Source: Bin90 sp965214635
Lineage (GTDB): Bacteria; Chloroflexota; Dehalococcoidia; Lucifugimonadales; JADFKI01
DNA: 64,000 nt
Direction of reading: 5' to 3'
Assembly (NCBI GenBank): GCA_965214635.1
Contig: OZ243964.1
Span: 310,001-374,000 of the forward strand
The notes beneath the pieces were generated by a model. That model worked only from the letters and a program-made list of their open reading frames with translations, ran no database searches and was not told the DNA's origin. The first letter of the stretch is position 1. Every line of letters begins with the position of its first letter. A program made the translations under genes and the position numbers. Positions 35,054 to 43,632 of this stretch are shown here, in pieces.

Positions 35054-36119
35054 GGTAGCGTTTCCATTCAGGTGGTTGAGTTGTAGAATGAGGCATAAGC
35101 CATCATCAGAGGGGGGAAACGAATGGGTATACTATACCGACTGGAAGATCAAGCAGAAAAGACGGTTACACAGGAAATACAAGACACACTCCAAGATGCG
35201 CTGATGCTCTACAAGCCGATGTGCAAAGCCTGCGACCTAGCGATGGCACGCCATCACAGCTATCGTCGCACACTCATCACCAAGTATGGCGCAGTGAACT
35301 TGGCAATGCCCGTGTTCAGATGTGGGAAGTGCGGAGATATGCAGAGCGGTATGGAGCTAGTAGGCAATGTGGAACGCCGCAAGTCGTACTCAAAAAAACG
35401 CGCGAAGAGGCGGTGAGACTGGCGGCGATGGGGTTGAGTTACGCCAAGGTCGGCGAGATGTATGGGTTCGCCAAGAGCACCTTGTGCAAGTGGATCAAGC
35501 AGGAGAAGTTGGAGCGACCTGAGCTGAAAGGTGATGTGGCGGAGATGGATGGAGTGTGGGTGGGTGTTCGTCGTGGGAAGCAGGAATTGAAGGTGTTCCG
35601 GGATGACAAAGGCGGCGTAATGGCGTCGTTCGGGAGTTGGGAAGACACGCTGACCGAAGCCTATAAGCGAGGAGTAAGGCAGCCTGCCCACCTAGTGAGC
35701 GATGGGGACAGAGCGATAGCAGAGGCCATAGGAATGGTCTATGGCAGAGGCACAGCCCATCAGCTATGCCAGTTCCATCTGCTCAGGGAGTACAGGCGCA
35801 AGGTAGGCGAGGTGGGCTGGGATGAAGCCAAAGAGTTGCTGATGTCAGAAGACTTGACTGCTGCAAGGAAGTTAGCGGCACAGATAGTGAAGTTGACGAG
35901 TGGTCGTGGGCTGATGTGGTGTAAGAAGGCGCTGACCAAGGGACTGGCGCATCTGGGTACTGGTCAGTTTAGATACAAGACCACATCTCGGTTGGAGCGG
36001 TTTCAGCGAGAGATAAGGCGTCGGGAGCGAATGGGCACAGCCTGGACGCCTCACAACCTGCTGGTACTGCTGCAACGCAGGGGGCTTCTGTCTTCGACCA
36101 CCTGAATGGAAACGCTACC
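35054..36119 (+). mobile_element. IS256-like insertion sequence, copy 3
   Basis: 1066 bp, begins GGTAGCGTTTCC and ends CGCTACC. It is separated from copy 2 by only 10 bp (AGTACGAAA plus one A) and followed by another AGTACGAAA, then by a decayed fourth copy. Confidence 0.92.
35123..36105 (+). CDS. IS256-like transposase, orfA-orfB joined by -1 frameshift (copy 3)
   Basis: Same two-frame layout as copies 1 and 2: orfA 35123-35416 with two CxxC pairs, orfB in the -1 frame ending at 36105, joined at the A7 run near 35392-35398. Distinguishing residues are SEDLTAARKLAAQ and VKLTSGRG; in several places it agrees with copy 1 instead of copy 2, so it is not a fresh tandem copy of its neighbour. Confidence 0.85.
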
Positions 36120-36128
36120 AGTACGAAA

Positions 36129-36759
36129 GTAGCGTTTCCATTCCAATGGTGGTAGTTGTAATTAGAGTGGGTAGAGCAAAAAAAGGGGGACGTGGTGGAG
36201 ATGGACGGAGTATGGGTTGGTGTTCGTGGCGAGAAACAGGAATTGAAGGTGTTTCGGGATGACAAGAGCGGTGTGATGGCGTAGTTTGACAGTTGAGAAG
36301 ATACGTTAACCGAAGCATGGGATGAGACAGTCTATCTACTTATTGAACGATGGAGATAGAATGATAGCGCAGAGGCCATTGGAATGGCCTATGGCAGAGA
36401 CAGTGCGCATCAAATATGTCAGTTCCATCTGCTTATGGAGTACAGATGCAAGGTAGACTGGGATGAAGCCATAGAGTTACTGATATCAGAAGACTTGTCT
36501 GAGGTAAGGAAGTTGGTTGCTCGGATAGTGAAGTTGACGGGTGGTTGAGATCTGATTTGGTTCAAGAAGGCGCTGGATAAGGGACTGAGCGCATCTAAGT
36601 ACTGGTCAGTAAGATACAAGACCACATCTCGGTTGGAGTGGTTTCAGTGAGAGATAAGGCGACAGGAACGAATGGGCACAGCGTGGACGCATCTCAACCT
36701 ACTGATATACTTCAATGCAAGGGACTTCTGTCCTACACCACTTGAATGGAAACGCTATC
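36129..36759 (+). mobile_element. Decayed IS256-like copy 4
   Basis: Both ends remain (GTAGCGTTTCCATTCC and GAATGGAAACGCTATC), but the orfA region and the start of orfB are deleted. The remaining orfB has stops (for example GVMA followed by TAG) and many substitutions. It is much older than copies 2 and 3, and its right end interrupts the methylase remnant. Confidence 0.85.
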
Positions 36760-36973
36760 CTATATCCATATGACTGGAATCATCTACCAATCCCATATGC
36801 AACTACCGAATATCAGGAAGCAGAGGTCCATCTGGTTGACCACATACTTTGCAAACCAAGTTATCCCCCCCCCCCCCCCCGCTAGTGCAGACGAGGCTGA
36901 GATAGACCATCTGGTGCGCGCACTGTACGGGCTGACTGACGCCGAAATCCCCGCGATGGAGGGGCGCAAATGA
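36760..36973 (+). pseudogene. 3' end of a type IIG/Eco57I-like DNA methylase-specificity protein, cut by IS and frameshifted at C16
   Basis: From the IS edge one frame reads YPYDWNHLPIPYATTEYQEA, then EVHLVDHILCKPSY up to a run of 16 C. After the run the next frame reads ASADEAEIDHLVRALYGLTD, AEIPAMEG and stop. Together they match the C-terminal end of target-recognition domains in Eco57I/PglX-like enzymes (IPIP...LVDxIL...IDxLVYxLYGLTxEEI..xEG). 15 or 18 C would give one frame; 16 breaks it. The stop overlaps the SIR2 start as ATGA, so the two genes once formed an operon. Confidence 0.65.
36865..36880. repeat. Homopolymer C16 tract
   Basis: Sixteen C within the methylase remnant, between SY and AS codons. 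The count is one base from restoring the frame. It is either a slippage (phase-variation) tract or a sequencing error. Confidence 0.65.
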
Positions 36974-39900
36974 AAATCGCCGGTGTTGACTTTCCCCAAC
37001 CCATTTTAAATGCGTTACGCGATAAGCGTCTGGTTGTTTTCGCCGGTGCCGGTGTGTTGATGGGTCCGCCGGCAAATCTACCGAACTTTTGGCGATTGGC
37101 AGAGCGGGTAGCAGAGGGCACAGGGAAGTCTATAAACGCCTCGGAAACCGAAGACTGGTTCCTTGGGCAACTGAAAGACGACGGTGTCAATGTCCACGAG
37201 CGCGCCGCTGAAGTTTTACAACAGAACGCTCCCAAACCAACCGCACTTCACAAGAACCTGCTCCGTATCTTCAGCGAGTCTGAGGAAGTGAGAGTGGTCA
37301 CCACCAATTTTGACGAACTGTTCGAGCAAGTGGCGTTTGAGGTGTTCAGCGACCATCCAAAGTTGTATCAAGCGCCAGCGCTGCCGTTGGGCAACCGCTT
37401 TCGAGGTATCGTCCACCTGCACGGTTGTGTGGACGAGCCGAATGAGATGGTACTCACGCACCGAGACTTTGGACGCGCGTATTTGACTGAATCGGGCGGT
37501 TGGGCACGCCGGTTTCTAATTGACCTCTTTACAAACTATACAGTGTTGTTCGTGGGATACAGCCACAACGACAGAATTATGACATACCTGACGCCATCAT
37601 TGCCGTCGGAAGAAGCACAGAAGCGTTTCGCTCTAATTGGCAATCAAAGCGACGACTCCACCCACTGGAGAAGGATGGGCATCGAGCCTATCCCTTTCCA
37701 CCAAGCGGATGCCAAAGACTTCAGCGGATTGGACAAAGCAATCGCCAGACTAGCGGACTGGATGCGGCGCGGACTAGGTGACTGGCGAACTATGATTAGC
37801 GAAATCGCAAGAGGCAAACCGCCTACCTTTGATGACGATAGCGCCAGCATCATTGAACATGCCCTAGCCACTCCCGAGTTAACGCGCTTTTTCACCGATG
37901 CCGCTGAGTATCCCGAATGGATTGGCTGGTTAGACCGTCGGGGGCATCTTAAGTGCCTATTCGACGATGGGAAACTTGATGAGCAGCACCGTGCGCTTGC
38001 CTATTGGCTGGCGAAGCGATTTGCTGTAAAGCACTCCGATGAACTGTTCTCAGTGATTGAACGCAATGGTGGACATCTGAATTCCGAGCTGTGGCTTGCG
38101 CTGGTGCGGGAACTTCGCCCATCCAACGGAGTTCAGATGGATGCTCAGATGGTTTCAAAATGGGCGCACTTCCTGATGTCCCGCGTTCCCTCACATATCA
38201 ACGATTCCATGATGTCAGGACTATCACACTTTGCCAAAACCTGTGCCAAAGTCGGTGCATTTCAAAACCTGCTGCAAGTGTACGACATAATGACGACAGT
38301 CCAGCATCAGGTGCGACCGGGCTATGAATCGGACGCGACCCAAGATTTGCAATATCATATAGAAGAACTTTGGAAGGAGTGCCTCAAGCCTCATCTGTCA
38401 GATATGGCGTATCCACTGCTTGAGCGAACTACTATGAGATTGGAAGAGCGCCATTCGTGGCTAACAGCTTGGGGGGAAGGGAACAAGACTTGGGACATAG
38501 ACAACTTCCGCAGATCTGCTATCGAACCACATCAGCAGGACAGCGACCGTTTTCTTAGCAACATAGACATCCTTACAAACATAGCGCGGAATTGCCTAGA
38601 GCGGCTAGTAGGCAATGACCCGGTTGCCGCGGGATTGTGGTGCGACCGTTTTATAGTCTCCGACGCGCCGTTGTTGAGGCGGCTGTCTGTTCATGCCTTG
38701 TCTGCACGGGAGGACATGTCTAGCGACGACAAAATTGCTTGGCTACTGGAACACTCTGATGTGAACGAAACCGCCGCGCACCACGAGATATTCCGAGCAG
38801 TCGCCCGCGCTTACCCATTGTCGGGTGAACAGCAACGCACAGCGCTGATAAGGGCGATTTCTAAGCATCAGGTTCCAGAAAATGAGTATTACGATAGTGA
38901 TGCGCTATCGGCATACCACCGTTTCACTTGGTTCCACTGGCTCCACACAGAGGCCCCAGATTGCAGCATCGCGCAACGAGCCTTGGACGCTGTTCGGAAG
39001 AAGCATCCTGAGTTCGAGCCTAGGGAGCATCCTGACTTTTTACGCTGGGTAAGTCCGGTTTGTCCGGTTACGAGTCCGTGGACTGTTGAGGAATTGCTGA
39101 CTAAACCTGCGTCCGAAGTATTGCCAAACTTACTGGCTTACCAACCGACAGTCCAGCAAAGGTTTGAGGGGCAGGACCGCTTGGCGATGCTGAGCGCGAT
39201 TGGTGAAGCCGCCGAGGGCAAGCCATCTTGGGGACTCGACTTGGCAGATGCTATGGTTGCGCGCGCAGAGTGGGACACCGACTTGTGGCCCGAAGTAATT
39301 CGTGCATGGAGGAGTGAAATTCTCGATCACGGTGATGTGCAGCGTGTGCTAGCGCATCTATCATCTAGCGAATTGCAACGCCGATACCCGCTCGAAATTG
39401 CCAATGTTCTCACGGAATTGGTTCGGAACACCATTAGCGCCGAAGCAACAGAATTGCTAGCCCAAGCCAATCAGATTGCTATTGTCTTGCGTCCGTATGC
39501 TGCCGCAGAAAATTCCCCTCAAATGTCAGCATCGGTTGATGGAGTCCAGCAGTATGTCAACTGGTTAGGTAAAGCCTTAGAGCACACATCCGGACACCTG
39601 GCGCTCTTTTGGGTTCATAGCATGGACTTGTGGCGAAAGCAGAAAGACTCCCCACAGCGATTGAACGCCGATTACCGGAACGCATTGGATGTCATAGTTA
39701 ATGAACAGGGAGATACCGGAAAATTCGGGCGCACTGTGCTCGCCAGTCAATTTAGTTTCCTTTTGACTGTCGATGAGAATTGGACACTTGAAAACTTACT
39801 GCCTCTCTTCGACATCGACCACGACGATTTCCAGTGCGCGTGGGACGGCTTTTTGACTTGGGGGCGGTTATCTTTTCCCGCTGCCGAGCAATTGCGTCAA

Positions 39901-40497
39901 AAATTTATTGATGCGCTCCCGAGGATAAGGGATTTCGACGACTATAGACTTAAGAGGTTCGTTGAGTACTACACCGGCGCGCTAACCCTGTTCATCAATG
40001 ACGCCAATGACGATTGGATAGTTAAATTCTTCGAACACGCCAATACTGATGCGAGGGGCCAGTTTGCCTTAGGAATCTACCTTAGGCTACGCAACTTGGA
40101 CGAGACTGCGCAGCAGGAATGGTGGGACATCTGGCTCAAAGAATACTGGCATAACCGAATCCAGGGAGTGCCAGTCTCTCTCAACGACGCGGAAATCACT
40201 CGTATGCTGGAATGGACTATCAACCTACCGGGGGTATTCCCAGAGGCGGTCGAGGTGGCGACCAAGATGCGCAAAATATCGATGAGGCGTTCGCCGATAT
40301 TATACGACATTGACAAGAGAAACCTATTAGAACAGCACCCGACCGATATGGCTAAACTCCTGATACATTTAGAGCAGTGCGACACTGGGCCATGGTTCTC
40401 TAGCGAAACATGGGATGTAGTTGACAAACTACTTTCACAGAATTTGCCATCAGACCTTGAAAAGGGGCTACGCGATCTAATAATCAAGCACCGCTAA
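36970..40497 (+). CDS. SIR2-domain defence protein with DUF4020-like C-terminal region
   Basis: A 1175-residue protein. The SIR2 NADase domain covers about residues 1-260: GAG (26-28), TTNFDE (Asn113, Asp115), catalytic His151 in HLHGC, and FVGYSHND (195-201). A long, mostly helical region follows, and about residues 900-1010 (WRKQKDSPQRLNADYRN, FQCAWDGFLTWGRLS) look like DUF4020, which accompanies SIR2 in antiphage proteins. Such proteins deplete NAD+ on phage sensing. The gene starts with ATGA overlap to a methylase remnant and converges with a type III restriction-modification operon. A 14-bp direct repeat covers its stop. Confidence 0.85.
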   Translation: MKIAGVDFPQPILNALRDKRLVVFAGAGVLMGPPANLPNFWRLAERVAEGTGKSINASETEDWFLGQLKDDGVNVHERAAEVLQQNAPKPTALHKNLLRIFSESEEVRVVTTNFDELFEQVAFEVFSDHPKLYQAPALPLGNRFRGIVHLHGCVDEPNEMVLTHRDFGRAYLTESGGWARRFLIDLFTNYTVLFVGYSHNDRIMTYLTPSLPSEEAQKRFALIGNQSDDSTHWRRMGIEPIPFHQADAKDFSGLDKAIARLADWMRRGLGDWRTMISEIARGKPPTFDDDSASIIEHALATPELTRFFTDAAEYPEWIGWLDRRGHLKCLFDDGKLDEQHRALAYWLAKRFAVKHSDELFSVIERNGGHLNSELWLALVRELRPSNGVQMDAQMVSKWAHFLMSRVPSHINDSMMSGLSHFAKTCAKVGAFQNLLQVYDIMTTVQHQVRPGYESDATQDLQYHIEELWKECLKPHLSDMAYPLLERTTMRLEERHSWLTAWGEGNKTWDIDNFRRSAIEPHQQDSDRFLSNIDILTNIARNCLERLVGNDPVAAGLWCDRFIVSDAPLLRRLSVHALSAREDMSSDDKIAWLLEHSDVNETAAHHEIFRAVARAYPLSGEQQRTALIRAISKHQVPENEYYDSDALSAYHRFTWFHWLHTEAPDCSIAQRALDAVRKKHPEFEPREHPDFLRWVSPVCPVTSPWTVEELLTKPASEVLPNLLAYQPTVQQRFEGQDRLAMLSAIGEAAEGKPSWGLDLADAMVARAEWDTDLWPEVIRAWRSEILDHGDVQRVLAHLSSSELQRRYPLEIANVLTELVRNTISAEATELLAQANQIAIVLRPYAAAENSPQMSASVDGVQQYVNWLGKALEHTSGHLALFWVHSMDLWRKQKDSPQRLNADYRNALDVIVNEQGDTGKFGRTVLASQFSFLLTVDENWTLENLLPLFDIDHDDFQCAWDGFLTWGRLSFPAAEQLRQKFIDALPRIRDFDDYRLKRFVEYYTGALTLFINDANDDWIVKFFEHANTDARGQFALGIYLRLRNLDETAQQEWWDIWLKEYWHNRIQGVPVSLNDAEITRMLEWTINLPGVFPEAVEVATKMRKISMRRSPILYDIDKRNLLEQHPTDMAKLLIHLEQCDTGPWFSSETWDVVDKLLSQNLPSDLEKGLRDLIIKHR

Positions 40498-40508
40498 TCA
40501 AGCACCGC
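40481..40508. repeat. 14-bp tandem duplication across the SIR2 stop codon
   Basis: TAATCAAGCACCGC occurs twice in direct succession (40481-40494 and 40495-40508); the TAA of the second copy is the stop codon. Confidence 0.85.
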
Positions 40509-40665
40509 GTTTAACCGCAACAGCTCTGTGAATCATTTGCCGTTACTTCGCTCCGTCCGACGGCACATGGGGGGCAGCATAAGTTCGCCGTTTGATGCTG
40601 CCTATCACCGTCCTAGTGCAGCACTCAAGGCGCAGACGGTTGAAGACGTATCTGGTGAGAACACC

Positions 40666-43632
40666 TCATATCGTGCTGAGTAGTTCGTCCAAAGTGTGTA
40701 CAATACAGTATTTTGCCGGCGTTTCCCCAACTTCCAAGGCTGCGAAGTGCGCCTTTCCACATTTCACTTTAGCGCGTTCGGTGTTACGCATATCTTCAAG
40801 AAATGATGTGCCTTTGGTTTCAGCGACGAAATAGAGTCGTTCATTATCGTCGTCTTCTATCAGCAACGCCCAATCTGGATTATATGCGCCCAACGGAGTA
40901 GGCACCTTGAACCAACTCGGCAGTTTCGCGTATACCTTGACAGATGAGTTTCGTTCCAACTGCTGTGCAAATTCACACTCGTTCAATGAATCCCACTTCA
41001 CGTAGTCATATACCGACTTATTTGATTTGAGCATTTTACTCAAGTAACCGGTCAGCTCTTCTTTGACGAATAATTCCTGCGTGTAGTACGGTTCGCCGTC
41101 TAATCGTTGGTATTTGATGCCGTCTACCAGCGACAAACGTTTACGGCGGTTGATAGCGTCCGCTGCTATCTGGATGAATTTCTGCGGATTGTCTCTGAAA
41201 TCCATTAATCGCTTGCTATCGCGCAGAATGCGCCAGATGCTGCGTCGTGTCAGCTGAGTGCGGTTCTGTAACTCGGTAAGCAAATCGGGCAGTGCGACAT
41301 CATCGTTACTCAGGCTTACCGGCGTGCCAGATTTATACAGTTCGCCCTGTACTCCGCTTTGCCTAATCTGCATCCCGGCTGTGTTCCATTGCAGTCTAGC
41401 ACGTGGCACAAGAGGCGCATCGGCCAGCGCTTTCACGCACTTTTTTAGCAAGTTATCATTATCAAAATAGACATGGTAGATAGTATGATACTTGATACGA
41501 TCCCAGAGGGACTTGAACTCTTCGCTGCTCAGCACCGCTTCCCGTGGCCGTGCTTGCAGCCTATCTTCGACCCTATTAATTTCAATGCGCCCGGTTGCCT
41601 TACGCAGCAATTCTGTTATCGCTTCACGCATAGGCTCAAATTCGTCGGGCAACACCAAATTGTCATTATGTAACGCATCTCTTAGAGAGTCCGTTACTTT
41701 GTATTCATGGTCTAGGTAGCCGTTTGTGACGAGGTATTGCCGTAACTCTTTGGATTTGTCTACCCCTATGTATCCGTTTTGCCCGTTCGCGTCGTTGACC
41801 AATGCAAATTGATGCTCTTCCACTACACCGAAACGGATACCAGTCTCTTCTTCAATTTCACTTTGCAGTTTATCCGCGAACTCTTCGTAGCTTTCCTGGG
41901 CAATGACCGTCAGCGTGTTCACTTCAAATCCATACTGCCTTTCACCATACTGGTTGACGCACAGCCGCAGTCCGCGCCCAATGGTTTGGCGACGTTCTCG
42001 TTCTGTATGAATGTCCCGGAGAGCGCATATCTGGAATACATTGGGGTTATCCCAACCTTCGCGTAGCGCGGAATGGGAAAAGATGAACTTTAGAGGTTCG
42101 TCAAAGCTCAGAAGTTTTTCTTTGTCTCGCATAATCAGGTTGTAAGCCCGTTCTGCATTGTCGCGGTCAGATTGCCGTCTTTCCGAAGTGTCGGTTAACT
42201 TGCCGTGGCGGTCAATAGAGAAGTAACCGTTGTGCACTCGCTTCGACACATCGTCAATATCAACGCCATCGAACATGGATTTATAACCGGGACTATTGGC
42301 AGTGCGGCGGTATTGCTCCTCAAATATCTGTGCATATTCGCCTTTCACCGGGTTTCCGTCTGCGTCGTAATAGCGATAGTTTGCTACCTTATCAATGAAA
42401 AACAGCGTCAGCACTTTGATGCCTTTGGGATAGAGGCGTCTCTCTTTATCCAGATGCTCCCGTATTGCTTTGCGTATCATTTCCCGATGTATGTCCCGTG
42501 GGTCAACTGCACCGTAGGCTTCACCCGGTTGCAGCCATTGCTCATAGCTGGGTAGGCGCAACTCCATCGACTCGCTGCCGCGCCCAACTCTAATTTCGCC
42601 AACATAATGGTCACGATAAAGTTCGAGTCCTGTTTTGTATTCTAGTCCATCGCCGTCCTGTACGGTGATTTCCTTAGTTTGTACTTTTCCGGACTGCGTC
42701 GCAACATCAACTTCAACTCGTGCACTGATTGCACTACCATACCTACGAGTTGACACCAGTCGCACGTAGGCGTTGTTGTGGTAGTCATCAACCGTACCAG
42801 CGACGACTTCAATCTGCTTAACCAATTCTTGCTCGTAGGCGTCCACAGCATTAAGCCGATATATCATGTGGTACTTGTCCGCATGGGTTGCAGAATAGCG
42901 GAGGGTGCAAAGGGGTTTCATCCCTTCCAGCGCTCGTCGTCCCTGTCCATTCAGGCCCCCGTCCACACTCTGCGGCTCGTCTACAATGATTATAGGATTA
43001 GTGGCTCTCACCAAATCAATGGGCGCTTCACCTCCCGTTTTTTCATTTTTCTGATAGATGGTGTTGATGTCCCGCTTGTTTATGGCGCCGACGGTCATCA
43101 TCATAATCTGAATCTGTGGACTAGTAGCAAAGTTACGAACCTGTCCTAGTTTGGCCGAGTCGTAGATGAAATGCTCAAAGGGCATGCCTGAGTACAGAGA
43201 ACGAAAATGGTCGCCCATCATTTCCATGGATTTGTTGACACCTTCCTTGATAGCAACCGACGGCACTACTATCACAAACTTAGTGAAACCATAGCGCTGA
43301 TTTAGATCGAAAATCGTCCGCAGATAAACATAGGTTTTACCCGTACCGGTCTCCATTTCAACAGTGAAGTCGTGAGATTCTATGGACGACGCAGGAAGAA
43401 GGCCGTTACGCAGTTGAATCTCTTGCAAGTTGGTCAAAATGTCATCGTCGTGTAAAGTCAGCTGGTTACCCACACCGAGGTCATTTTCCACCAAGCCAAG
43501 TGTTCTGTTCTCGGTCAGCCCGTGAGCAACGGAAAACCCACTACGACAAACTTCCTGCCCACGAAATAGGTCACAAACCGCCGCGATTGCATCCTGCTGG
43601 TAATCTATATCGGGTTCGAACTTAAATTTCAT
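40666..43632 (-). CDS. res: Type III restriction enzyme, Res subunit
   Basis: The 988-residue helicase-nuclease of a type III system. Walker A is ETGTGKT (94-100), motif II VDEPQS, motif III RYSATHAD, motif V REGWDNPN and motif VI QTIGRGLRL. The C-terminal PD-(D/E)xK nuclease has Asp920 (NPDWALL) and Glu938-x-Lys940 (AETKG). With Mod it cuts when two unmethylated sites face each other. Its ATG overlaps the mod stop by one base (TAATG), so translation is coupled. The length and motif set look intact. Confidence 0.93.
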   Translation of the reverse strand: MKFKFEPDIDYQQDAIAAVCDLFRGQEVCRSGFSVAHGLTENRTLGLVENDLGVGNQLTLHDDDILTNLQEIQLRNGLLPASSIESHDFTVEMETGTGKTYVYLRTIFDLNQRYGFTKFVIVVPSVAIKEGVNKSMEMMGDHFRSLYSGMPFEHFIYDSAKLGQVRNFATSPQIQIMMMTVGAINKRDINTIYQKNEKTGGEAPIDLVRATNPIIIVDEPQSVDGGLNGQGRRALEGMKPLCTLRYSATHADKYHMIYRLNAVDAYEQELVKQIEVVAGTVDDYHNNAYVRLVSTRRYGSAISARVEVDVATQSGKVQTKEITVQDGDGLEYKTGLELYRDHYVGEIRVGRGSESMELRLPSYEQWLQPGEAYGAVDPRDIHREMIRKAIREHLDKERRLYPKGIKVLTLFFIDKVANYRYYDADGNPVKGEYAQIFEEQYRRTANSPGYKSMFDGVDIDDVSKRVHNGYFSIDRHGKLTDTSERRQSDRDNAERAYNLIMRDKEKLLSFDEPLKFIFSHSALREGWDNPNVFQICALRDIHTERERRQTIGRGLRLCVNQYGERQYGFEVNTLTVIAQESYEEFADKLQSEIEEETGIRFGVVEEHQFALVNDANGQNGYIGVDKSKELRQYLVTNGYLDHEYKVTDSLRDALHNDNLVLPDEFEPMREAITELLRKATGRIEINRVEDRLQARPREAVLSSEEFKSLWDRIKYHTIYHVYFDNDNLLKKCVKALADAPLVPRARLQWNTAGMQIRQSGVQGELYKSGTPVSLSNDDVALPDLLTELQNRTQLTRRSIWRILRDSKRLMDFRDNPQKFIQIAADAINRRKRLSLVDGIKYQRLDGEPYYTQELFVKEELTGYLSKMLKSNKSVYDYVKWDSLNECEFAQQLERNSSVKVYAKLPSWFKVPTPLGAYNPDWALLIEDDDNERLYFVAETKGTSFLEDMRNTERAKVKCGKAHFAALEVGETPAKYCIVHTLDELLSTI

